From Spirochaetales bacterium (GTDB lineage: Bacteria > Spirochaetota > Spirochaetia > SZUA-6 > RPPD01): 64,000 nt of DNA. The stretch spans positions 1-64,000 of the forward strand of contig JAFGSW010000025.1 of the NCBI GenBank assembly GCA_016934415.1, given 5' to 3'. Made by a program: the position numbers and the translations under genes. This document shows positions 15,575-22,860 of the stretch, in pieces (the stretch's first letter is position 1; every line of letters starts with the position of its first letter). The notes under the pieces are model-generated. The model did not search any database, had not been told where the DNA came from, and saw only the letters and a list, made by a program, of their open reading frames with translations.

Positions 15575-17008
15575 TCAAAGCCCGCCGGCCGCTCTCTGTG
15601 GCCGGCTCAGGTCCCGGTACACGACGAGCATTTTGCGCACCCCGATGCCCGCCATCACCTCGTCGACGCGGAAGAACCGGTTGCGGCCGATCATGCTCAC
15701 TCCGTCGAGGTAGCGCAATTCATTGGCCTTCCATTCGCCCGGGATGGCGTCATAGACGATAAAGTATTTCCGGTCCAGGCTGTAGCCCTTGATGAGGAGG
15801 TAATGGCCGGTGGCGTCCGGGTAATAGCGGTCGAAAAAATCCGTCGTTTTGTCGCGGACCGTGTGGCGGATGGCTCCGCAGTTGAAGCTGACGATGACGA
15901 GCCCGCCGCGGTCGATGGCGCCGAAGACGTCGGCGGCGTCCGTGAGCGGAAGGACGGCGGACGGCACGGAGTGGCGGACGAGGTTGTCGAGCAGGTTGTT
16001 GTGGTCCACGGCGCCGTTCGAGTACGGCATGCCTATTTCCGCCCGGATCGCCTCGACCGTGAAGTCCTTGCCGATTGACCATTTGATGGCCGAGCCGATG
16101 GCGGCCGGGCCGCAATTGCCGTACATGCCGGTGTCGAACTGCGTCTTGTACCAATCGTATTCCGGCTCGGCGGAGAGCCGCGCCGGCAGCGGACTCACGA
16201 AGAGATAGAACTCAAAAACACCGCCGTCTTTTTCGAGACGGACGCGGGAAAAACCGGAATGCCGGGCAACGAGCCTGTTTGTAGCGAAATACTCGAGAAG
16301 CGCCGGGGATTGGTCGATCTTTCCGGTTTTGTCGAAGTCGATCGCGGCGCCGTCGGGACCCCAGAGCCGGCCCGCAACGTCAACCAGGTCTCCCACCCGA
16401 TTGACCGTCATGTAAGGCAGGCCCGAATACTCGGCGATCAGGTCGGTGACATCGATATCAAGGGTGTTGGAAGACGCGTACCGGCCCGCGCCGTCGACGG
16501 TGACGAGGCGCACCCGGTAGTGTCCGGGACGGACGTAGAAGGCGGTGGGTTTGGCCTTGAAGCTGAAGCGGTTGTTCCCCAGGTCCCAGACGAAGCGGAG
16601 ACCCGAGTCGGCGAAGGCGAAATCCGAGGTCAGGGGTGCGGCGTGCGGAGCCGGCCCGCGAGTCGCGTCGGTGTGGATGGTCACCGGGGACCGGGAGCGG
16701 TCGGTCGTTTCGACGTAGACGGGGATTTTCAGGACCGTTCCCTCGGCCAGCGGCGTTTCACCGTGAAGACGGTTTTCTATGACGAGATCGTAGAACGGAA
16801 TTCCGAGACGGCGCGCGACGTCGTAGATCGTCTCCCCGTTCAAGACCGCGCAGGTGGCGGGCGGATTGAAGTTCGTCCGCGTCGTGTACTCGCCTTCCAG
16901 GCTCCCGGTCGGAGGCCTGTCGAACGGGTCCGAGAAGACCGCGGTCAGGAAGACGACGCTCGCGGCCAGCGTGAAAATTCCTAGGATGATAAAAATACGC
17001 TTTTTCAT
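15575..17008 (-). CDS. Exported LysM-like protein with C39-like peptidase domain
   Basis: Probably a secreted or membrane-anchored cysteine peptidase or transglutaminase-like enzyme of the periplasm. The N-terminal hydrophobic segment IFIILGIFTLAASVVFLTAVF is a signal or anchor. A LysM-like segment (GETIYDVARRLGIPF...GTVLKIPVY) lies near residues 55-95 and a PKD-like beta domain near 135-195. The last third carries YGNCGPAAIGSAIKWSIG with the candidate catalytic Cys, ATGHYLLIKGYS with His, and FIVYDAIPGEW with Asp, which is the Peptidase_C39_2 order. I chose MKKRIFII at 17008 because GGGGA precedes it. LysM suggests peptidoglycan contact. The substrate is unknown. Confidence 0.7.
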   Translation of the reverse strand: MKKRIFIILGIFTLAASVVFLTAVFSDPFDRPPTGSLEGEYTTRTNFNPPATCAVLNGETIYDVARRLGIPFYDLVIENRLHGETPLAEGTVLKIPVYVETTDRSRSPVTIHTDATRGPAPHAAPLTSDFAFADSGLRFVWDLGNNRFSFKAKPTAFYVRPGHYRVRLVTVDGAGRYASSNTLDIDVTDLIAEYSGLPYMTVNRVGDLVDVAGRLWGPDGAAIDFDKTGKIDQSPALLEYFATNRLVARHSGFSRVRLEKDGGVFEFYLFVSPLPARLSAEPEYDWYKTQFDTGMYGNCGPAAIGSAIKWSIGKDFTVEAIRAEIGMPYSNGAVDHNNLLDNLVRHSVPSAVLPLTDAADVFGAIDRGGLVIVSFNCGAIRHTVRDKTTDFFDRYYPDATGHYLLIKGYSLDRKYFIVYDAIPGEWKANELRYLDGVSMIGRNRFFRVDEVMAGIGVRKMLVVYRDLSRPQRAAGGL

Positions 17009-17261
17009 GAATCCCCGTGTCTGCATAAAGATAATCCGAATCGGGAGGACGACCGGCGGCGACGGGACGGCGACGCTTTCGTATCCACGTCCGAAGGAAC
17101 AAAATCGCTGCTTATCGCTATTAAAAATACATGATATCGGTTGACAATGGCAAGTGGTCGAGCGCGCGGCGCACGCTGTTTCGGGAAACGTCGCCTTTGC
17201 CGCGAGCGGTTTTTTTCGTATTTTGATATCAGCAAAAATCTATTGTGGATTGGAGGCGGCT

Positions 17262-17714
17262 ATGATACAAACCGGAACAAAAGCACCCGGATTTGAGCTG
17301 GCGGACGATTCCGGCCGGACGGTGGCGCTGAAGGATTTTCTCGGAAAAAAAGTGGTGCTGTATTTCTATCCCAAGGACGATACTCCCGGTTGCACGACCG
17401 AGGCGTGCGCGTTTCGAGACGCCTACGATGAAATCCTGGCCGGGGGAGCTGTGGTGATCGGGATTTCGTCCGATTCCGCCGCTTCGCACGCCGGCTTTAA
17501 AGCGAAATACCGGCTGCCGTTCTTCCTGCTGGCCGATCCCGAGAAACGCGCCCTCCAAGCCTACGGCGCCTGGGGTGAAAAAACTTTCATGGGAAAAAAG
17601 TCCATGGGCACGCTTCGCATGACGTTCATCATCGACGAAAAGGGAATTGTCACCCGGATTTTTCCGGATGTGAATCCAAAGGAGCATGCGGTCGAGGTTC
17701 TGGCCGCGCTTTGA
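17262..17714 (+). CDS. bcp: Peroxiredoxin, Bcp/PrxQ type
   Basis: Thioredoxin-dependent thiol peroxidase that reduces hydrogen and organic peroxides. The 150-residue protein contains FYPKDDTPGCTTEACAFRD, with the peroxidatic Cys and the second Cys five residues on as in PrxQ. It also has GISSDSAASHAGFKAKYRLPF and a C-terminal RMTFIIDEKGIV. The ATG at 17262 follows TGGAGG by five bases. Longer readings have no ribosome site. The 253 bases upstream to the divergent C39-like gene contain a TTGACA at about 17140 without a matching -10 box. The convergent Nudix gene ends 15 bases downstream. Confidence 0.93.
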   Translation: MIQTGTKAPGFELADDSGRTVALKDFLGKKVVLYFYPKDDTPGCTTEACAFRDAYDEILAGGAVVIGISSDSAASHAGFKAKYRLPFFLLADPEKRALQAYGAWGEKTFMGKKSMGTLRMTFIIDEKGIVTRIFPDVNPKEHAVEVLAAL

Positions 17715-17729
17715 AGCTGGGGAAACCAT

Positions 17730-18170
17730 TTAGGAGCAATAGCCGAGCGCGCGCAAGGTCCGTCGCGCACGTTTGAGGCGGGTGCGGTAGTTTCTGAAGG
17801 AGACCAGCCTGACGGCTTCCCGGTAGCGGCACCAGCGCCAATCCCTGCCCTCCGGCGCCCGTTCCTCATTGCCGCCGGTTTTTTCAACGAGAAAGAACTT
17901 GATGCGAACGAACTTTCCCCCTTGCCGGTAGCGAACCGTTCCGAGGTCGGCGATGATCCTGCCTTCGAGGCCGGCTTCTTCCGCGACTTCACGCAGCGCC
18001 GTTTCCTCCTGCGATTCGCCGTCTTCGATATGCCCGCGGGGCAGGATCCAATGGGGGGGACTTGTCCGGGACTGATTCGTCTTGCTGGTAAGAACGAAGA
18101 ATTCCGACGCGCCGTCCTCCGTCAAACGATAGACGACCGCGCCCGCGTGGGTATATGTCGTCGCTTTCAT
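17730..18170 (-). CDS. Nudix hydrolase
   Basis: Hydrolyses a nucleoside diphosphate linked to another group; the substrate cannot be told. The Nudix box is complete: G-HIEDG-E, seven residues, then REVAEEAGL near residue 50-70. It is preceded by HWILPRG, an arrangement often seen in Ap4A or diphosphoinositol-type Nudix proteins (HWxLPKGH-like). The protein begins MKATTYTHAGAVVYR in my choice of start. A longer form would add 19 basic residues. The C-terminus is Arg-rich. It is the last gene of a minus-strand set with two genes of unknown function. Confidence 0.82.
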   Translation of the reverse strand: MKATTYTHAGAVVYRLTEDGASEFFVLTSKTNQSRTSPPHWILPRGHIEDGESQEETALREVAEEAGLEGRIIADLGTVRYRQGGKFVRIKFFLVEKTGGNEERAPEGRDWRWCRYREAVRLVSFRNYRTRLKRARRTLRALGYCS

Positions 18171-18235
18171 TTCAATCCGCTTTCTTTGCCTTTCCCTCAG
18201 ACCGTGTTTTGTTAACTCATGGAACACTGCGGAGC

Positions 18236-18679
18236 TCAGATATCGACCAATTTGTCCTCTGAGTCCTCCTTCACGTAGATTTCATCAAAACGACCCGAAT
18301 GGTCGTGCAGGTTCTTGTCCGGGAAATAGGTGGAGGAAAAAAAGTAGAGGATGTCGCTCATGTCCTTGTACGAATCGGACGGCGCGTACCGATAATAGCA
18401 GTCCCTGGTGGACAGTATCTGCCGACGTGACGGGTTGTCCTCCAGCTCCGGGTCCGTCCGTTTGCGGATTTCGTTCATGAGCCCGCCGTAGAAGGCTTTG
18501 GCAACGTAGAGCAAATTCAGCTTTTTCTTTTCGTCCTCGTAGTAGAGCTCGAAGATGCCGGAGACGGATGGCACCTTGGCGACGATGTCATACTTTTCCG
18601 CCTTGCGGAGGCGCGACCAGAAAATCGTGTAATAAACGGCCGCCCCGTCGACGGCTTTGGTGATGCTCGGTTCTCTCAC
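18236..18679 (-). CDS. Hypothetical protein, 147 residues
   Basis: I do not recognise this protein. It starts at a GTG preceded by CGGAG at eight bases, has no signal peptide or TM segment, and is rich in Tyr, Asp and Lys. It reads as an alpha/beta cytosolic protein (for example GIFELYYEDEKKKLNLLYVA in the middle). It begins 18 bases after the gene for the secreted PSPA-repeat protein and ends 65 bases before the Nudix gene, so the three are probably one transcript. That link is the only hint to its role. Confidence 0.7.
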   Translation of the reverse strand: MREPSITKAVDGAAVYYTIFWSRLRKAEKYDIVAKVPSVSGIFELYYEDEKKKLNLLYVAKAFYGGLMNEIRKRTDPELEDNPSRRQILSTRDCYYRYAPSDSYKDMSDILYFFSSTYFPDKNLHDHSGRFDEIYVKEDSEDKLVDI

Positions 18680-18697
18680 ACTCTGACTCCGAAGCCG

Positions 18698-19777
18698 CTA
18701 TTCGTCGGACGTGACGTTCCCGTCCCGGTCGTATGACGTCACTCGGATCTGTTCCGCGCCGTTCTTGTACCCGATGATGCGGACCGCGGTGAGGAGATTG
18801 TCGCCGTCGTACTCATTGATGCGGACCAGCCTGCCGCGTTCGTCCTGATGGAATGTGGCGAAACCGGCACTTTTCTTGTTGTTCTCCTTGTCGATTTCGA
18901 ACAGGAAACGACATAATACCCGCTCCTCTCCCTCGCTCAATTCGGTGTTTCCGGCGGGTTGGGTTTCCAATATTTTCTCAAAGGGAAAACTCGACAACTT
19001 CTCGACGACGAGGGAGCCGTAGGAAGAGGAGGCTGCCTGCGGAGTTCCGGTCAATGCGCATATCCTTTCGGCTTCTTTCACGAGTGAGGTTGTGTCTGGC
19101 GCAGGCGATGGCGCAGGCGATGGTGCAGGCGATGGTGCAGGCGATGGTGCAGGCGATGGTGCAGGCGATGGTGCAGGCGATGGTGCAGGCGATGGTGCGC
19201 TTGCGGTGTCTACGTCGGAGGAGTGGAGAAGCACAATAGTCGTCTCGACTTTGGCCGCTTCAACGGGCAGCGCATGAGGAGTGAGCACGATCCATTGGTC
19301 TTTGAATCGCCCGGAATAATCGCCGTATTTCTTTGCGAACAGGCGGGCATTGATCCTGACGCCCTCTCCGATTTTCATCTTCCCCTGGCGCGCCCACGGG
19401 TAGCCGAAGACGACTTCGTTCGTCAGGAAAAAATGGTAGAAATCCCCGATCGTGCCGATTTTTTCAGGGGTGGAATCGATGAGGTAAATCGTCGCATCGC
19501 GGGTTTTTATCGGTTTTCCATTCAGGATACGTTTTTCGGAGGCGTTGACCGTATTTTTAGCGACAGAACGAAGGCTGTAGGAGGTGACCTTGAACGAGGG
19601 GTCCCGCTGGGATTCGGTGAGGATGATCGAACCCAAACCGGGAAGTTTTTTTATATAGAGATCCCAGCCGCCCTCGCCTTTTACGAAATAAATGGAGTTC
19701 GGGGGAATGTCGGGGATCTGGGCGTGGAGGATGAGGGCGGAAAAAGAAAACAACAGGAGAAGGATATTTTTTTTCAC
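18698..19777 (-). CDS. Exported protein with a (PSPA)n linker
   Basis: The protein is not recognised. It has a signal peptide (KKNILLLLFSFSALILHAQ), so it should be periplasmic or outer-membrane associated. An N-terminal domain of about 180 residues is followed by a tract of roughly eight Pro-Ser-Pro-Ala repeats near residues 194-227, then a C-terminal domain that ends in short beta-like units (YDGDNLLTAVRIIGYKNG, SYDRDGNVTSDE). These resemble the units of the secreted protein at 42.8 kb. Proline-rich linkers of this kind usually span or space domains. The linker is encoded by a perfect 12-base tandem repeat and could vary in length. A promoter is visible 80 bases upstream. Confidence 0.72.
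   Translation of the reverse strand: MKKNILLLLFSFSALILHAQIPDIPPNSIYFVKGEGGWDLYIKKLPGLGSIILTESQRDPSFKVTSYSLRSVAKNTVNASEKRILNGKPIKTRDATIYLIDSTPEKIGTIGDFYHFFLTNEVVFGYPWARQGKMKIGEGVRINARLFAKKYGDYSGRFKDQWIVLTPHALPVEAAKVETTIVLLHSSDVDTASAPSPAPSPAPSPAPSPAPSPAPSPAPSPAPSPAPDTTSLVKEAERICALTGTPQAASSSYGSLVVEKLSSFPFEKILETQPAGNTELSEGEERVLCRFLFEIDKENNKKSAGFATFHQDERGRLVRINEYDGDNLLTAVRIIGYKNGAEQIRVTSYDRDGNVTSDE
19099..19199. repeat. 12-base tandem repeat, eight units plus a partial
   Basis: The unit GTGCAGGCGATG (plus-strand reading) runs six times perfectly, preceded by two copies of GCGCAGGCGATG. It encodes PSPA on the minus strand. The unit is a multiple of three, so copy changes keep the frame. Confidence 0.95.
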
Positions 19778-19860
19778 GGTTGTCTCCTCGCGACTGCCGC
19801 GGCGGATCGCCTGAGCATGTCTCCTTTTTCGATCGGACCGGTTTCCCGCCGACGCTTCCC

Positions 19861-19888
19861 ACTATACACGAGACAAGATTTTTATCAA
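19861..19888 (-). promoter_or_regulatory. Promoter of the PSPA-protein gene set
   Basis: On the minus strand TTGATA (19888-19883) and TATAGT (19866-19861) are separated by 16 bases. The -35 box overlaps the last codons of the upstream kinase gene. Confidence 0.6.
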
Positions 19889-20814
19889 GATCGCGCCGCA
19901 GGCTCCTCGCTGAGAAACCCGGGGCGAAGGGTAAGGGCGCTGCGCGCGGCGCAATGGACGGCAAAGCGGACCGCCTCGTCCATGCTCTTCGTTTTCAGAA
20001 ACGACGAGGCGAATCCGGCGGCGAACGCGTCCCCGCAGCCGGTGGTGTTGACGGGGGTGACGGGCTCGGGAAACATCCCCTTGAGCGTCGTATCGTCCGT
20101 ATACATGACGCGCCCGCCTCCGTCCGTGACGACGGATAAAACCATCATGCTGGTAGCCAGTCCGATCATTTTTTCTCCCGCCAGTGCCATGACGGACTCG
20201 TCCCGGCTCGAGGGATCGACGTCGGGAAAAAACGTTTCCAGGAATTCCGAGAGATTGGGCTTAATGACAAGAGGTCCGAAAGGCAGCGAGCGAACGAGAT
20301 CGCTCCCCCGGAAATCTGCCAGCACGAAGGCGCCCGCTTCCCGGGCCATCCGCACCATCTCGGGGAAAAGCCCCTCCGAATAGCCCTTCGATTTTGCGCC
20401 CGACAGGATGACCGCGCCGACCTTCGGCAACAGGCTTCGGTATTCTTTTCTGATTTTCGATTCAGTCGATTTATCGACGGGAAAACCTTCCTCGACCATT
20501 TCGGTCACCCGGCGGGTTTTTTTGTCGATCGCGGTGACGCAGAATCTTATTTCCGCTTGGCACGAGACGGCCTTCAAGCTGAGTCCTTCGACCCTCGCCC
20601 TGTTTTTGAGAAAAACGGCGAACGCGCCTCCCGCGTGAGTCAGGTGAACCGCTTTTTCACCCAAGGCGTGAAGCGCTCGTGTGACATTTATGCCTTTCCC
20701 CGAAATATCGAGCGATGACTGCGAGGTACGATTGACCGAACCGGTACGATAATCTTCATAAATATATGTTTTCTGTATGGTTGGATTGAGGCAGATGGTG
20801 AGGAACCGAGGCAT
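19885..20814 (-). CDS. PfkB-family sugar-phosphate kinase (FruK/LacC-like)
   Basis: Phosphorylates a sugar phosphate with ATP. The 309-residue ribokinase-fold protein begins ICLNPTIQKTY and continues LDISGKGINVTRALHALG near residue 35, as in 1-phosphofructokinase and tagatose-6-phosphate kinase. The anion hole and catalytic Asp lie in PVNTTGCGDAFAAGF near residue 255. The exact sugar is not determinable. It starts 13 bases after a 46-residue ORF with a very strong ribosome site, so the two are likely co-transcribed. The region beyond that ORF is shared with divergent glpK, which hints at common control of carbon metabolism (inference). Confidence 0.85.
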   Translation of the reverse strand: MPRFLTICLNPTIQKTYIYEDYRTGSVNRTSQSSLDISGKGINVTRALHALGEKAVHLTHAGGAFAVFLKNRARVEGLSLKAVSCQAEIRFCVTAIDKKTRRVTEMVEEGFPVDKSTESKIRKEYRSLLPKVGAVILSGAKSKGYSEGLFPEMVRMAREAGAFVLADFRGSDLVRSLPFGPLVIKPNLSEFLETFFPDVDPSSRDESVMALAGEKMIGLATSMMVLSVVTDGGGRVMYTDDTTLKGMFPEPVTPVNTTGCGDAFAAGFASSFLKTKSMDEAVRFAVHCAARSALTLRPGFLSEEPAARS

Positions 20815-20827
20815 CGATCAGCCGGAA

Positions 20828-20968
20828 TTACGCAGTGGTATCGATTGTGTTTCCGGTGTTCTCTTCGGTGATGACTTCCTGTTCCTGGGCGGGAGCAGGC
20901 TTTTCTTCCGGCGGCGGCGTCGCTGCCGGCGGTATGGCAAAGTACGGATCAATCCCTTCGATCGCCAT
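20828..20968 (-). CDS. Small Pro/Glu-rich protein, 46 residues
   Basis: This is a short ORF that general gene finders may miss. Its ATG follows AAGGAGGTAGTT, one of the best ribosome sites in the window, and it reads MAIEGIDPYFAIPPAATPP and onward through an acidic Pro/Gln/Glu-rich tail to IDTTA. It has no signal peptide or TM segment. It lies directly upstream of the PfkB kinase on the same strand. I do not know the family. The strong initiation site and the balanced amino acid use support real translation. Confidence 0.65.
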   Translation of the reverse strand: MAIEGIDPYFAIPPAATPPPEEKPAPAQEQEVITEENTGNTIDTTA

Positions 20969-21115
20969 AACTACCTCCTTCTTCAAAGTATATCCATTTT
21001 TTTCTTTTTAATCAATGACCGGCTGAAAATAACATAAAAATAGCAAACCTCCGCCGGAAGCGGTAGTTGTATGTAAAATACGACAGTACCGGTTAATTCG
21101 CGGAACGGTATAAAG

Positions 21116-21230
21116 TTGTATACGTCTTTAAAATCGGAGAAATATAATTATTACTTATAATGTATACAAAAAGATTCAATTTTTGTGTCTTTTTTTGACT
21201 GAAAAAACATACATCTTTGAATTGTATACA
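21116..21230. promoter_or_regulatory. Three TGTATAC palindromic boxes upstream of glpK
   Basis: TTGTATAC (21116-21123), TGTATACAA (21161-21169) and TTGTATACA (21222-21230) share the palindrome TGTATACA or most of it. They lie in the AT-rich gap between divergent glpK and the small-ORF/kinase pair. The middle copy directly overlaps a perfect TATAAT at 21156-21161. Repeated palindromes over a promoter look like operators for a carbon-source regulator. Which regulator is unknown. The gap of about 300 bases holds no further gene. Confidence 0.5.
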
Positions 21231-21269
21231 CGCATTGCGCGACGCATAATGCTTTTATATACTGACGCC

Positions 21270-22754
21270 ATGAAGCAATATATTCTGGCATTGGATCAGG
21301 GGACGACGAGCTCTCGGGCGATTGTCTTCGGTCTCAATGGAAATGTTTGCGCCAAGGCGCAGAAGGAATTGAGACAATTTTATCCCAAGCCGGGATGGGT
21401 CGAACATGATCCGGAGGAAATCCTAAAAAGTCAGATTGAGATGGCCAAAAGAGCCGCGAATGACGCTTTGAAGGGTAAGGGAAAAATAGCGGCCATTGCC
21501 ATCACCAATCAGCGGGAAACGATCGTGGTCTGGGAACGCGCCACCGGCCGGCCGGTGGCGCCGGCCATCGTCTGGCAATGCCGGCGCACGTCGGATTTAT
21601 GTGAAAAACTGAAAAAGGCGGGAATGGAAAAAGAGATTCGGAAGAAGACCGGGCTCCTGATCGATCCCTACTTTTCGGCGACAAAACTCATGTGGCTGTT
21701 CGACAATGTCCCGGGCTTGCGGAAACGAGCGGAGAACGGGGAGATCGCGTTTGGCACTATCGATTCCTGGCTTCTTTTTCACCTCACCGGGGTGCACGCC
21801 ACAGAACCGTCGAACGCAAGCCGGACCATGTTATTCAATATCCATAGCGGCGAATGGGATGAAGAGATTCTTCAGGAATTGAAAATACCCCGGAACGTCC
21901 TTCCCGCCGTTTTTCCCACTTCCGGCGTCTTCGGCTACACCGAGAAGATCACCGGCTCTCCCCTCCCCGTCTCGGGAGTGGCGGGAGACCAGCAGGCGGC
22001 TCTCTTCGGACAAGGTTGTATCCGCCCGGGGAACGCCAAGAACACCTACGGCACGGGCTGCTTCCTCCTCATGCACACGGGGAAAGCCCCCGTCCTTTCC
22101 AGGAACGGGCTCCTTGCCACCGTTGCCTGGGACCTGGGCAAGGGATTGGAGTACGCGCTCGAAGGCTCCATCTTCGTCGCAGGCGCCGCGTTGCAATGGC
22201 TTCGCGACGAAGTGGGGATTCTCGACGACGTCGAGGAAAGCGGACGCATTGCCGCGGCCGTGCCCGACACGGGCGGCTGTTACCTGGTGCCCGCCTTTGT
22301 CGGGCTGGGCGCGCCGCGCTGGAGGCCCGACGTCCGCGGCGCACTCGTGGGACTGACCCGCGGCACGGGCCGGGGCCAGATCGTGCGTGCGGCGCTGGAA
22401 AGCATCGCCTTCCAAACAAAAGATCTCGTCGGGGCCATGGAAAAAGCCGGCGGGCGCATGATGGATTCGCTCAAGGCCGACGGAGGCGCCTGCCGGAACG
22501 ATTTTCTCATGCAGTTCCAGGCTGATATTTTAGGACGCCCGGTGGCCCGCCCGCGTGTTTTCGAGTCAACAGCGCTGGGAGCCGCCTTCCTCGCCGGTCT
22601 GGGCGTGAGCTTATGGAATCGCCTCTCCGATGTCGAACGCTTGTGCGCTTTGGGAGATGTCTTCAAGCCGAGTCTGGAGGCCGCCTCGGCCGATAAAAAA
22701 TACCGGCTCTGGAAAAAAGCCGTCGCCGCCGCGGAGGCCTTCGCCGGAGGATGA
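21270..22754 (+). CDS. glpK: Glycerol kinase
   Basis: Phosphorylates glycerol to glycerol 3-phosphate for catabolism and phospholipid synthesis. The 494-residue FGGY-family kinase starts MKQYILALDQGTTSSRAIVF and has GWVEHDPEEI near 45, ITNQRETIVVWERATGRP near 82, TGLLIDPYFSATKLMW near 130, the FGGY-type GVAGDQQAALFGQGC near 260 and ALESIAFQTKDLV near 375. Upstream in-frame readings lack coding character. No glpF or glpD is adjacent. The preceding gap carries repeated TGTATAC boxes, so regulated expression is likely. Confidence 0.95.
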   Translation: MKQYILALDQGTTSSRAIVFGLNGNVCAKAQKELRQFYPKPGWVEHDPEEILKSQIEMAKRAANDALKGKGKIAAIAITNQRETIVVWERATGRPVAPAIVWQCRRTSDLCEKLKKAGMEKEIRKKTGLLIDPYFSATKLMWLFDNVPGLRKRAENGEIAFGTIDSWLLFHLTGVHATEPSNASRTMLFNIHSGEWDEEILQELKIPRNVLPAVFPTSGVFGYTEKITGSPLPVSGVAGDQQAALFGQGCIRPGNAKNTYGTGCFLLMHTGKAPVLSRNGLLATVAWDLGKGLEYALEGSIFVAGAALQWLRDEVGILDDVEESGRIAAAVPDTGGCYLVPAFVGLGAPRWRPDVRGALVGLTRGTGRGQIVRAALESIAFQTKDLVGAMEKAGGRMMDSLKADGGACRNDFLMQFQADILGRPVARPRVFESTALGAAFLAGLGVSLWNRLSDVERLCALGDVFKPSLEAASADKKYRLWKKAVAAAEAFAGG

Positions 22755-22860
22755 TATACTCAATAAACCATTTGGTTTTCAGCATAGCTCGCGCGCGAAT
22801 CGATCTCCTGTACTTTTTCGCAGATTGTCGTTATGTTAATACGGCGCAACAAATTTTCGT

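Noticed and set aside
17140-17145. TTGACA as a bcp promoter
   Set aside because: The bases 16-18 downstream are GC-rich (GCGCGG) and give no -10 box.
19092-19277. Asp/Gly repeat ORF on the plus strand over the 12-base repeat
   Set aside because: It is the antisense reading of the PSPA linker; the minus-strand frame has a signal peptide and a ribosome-ready start.
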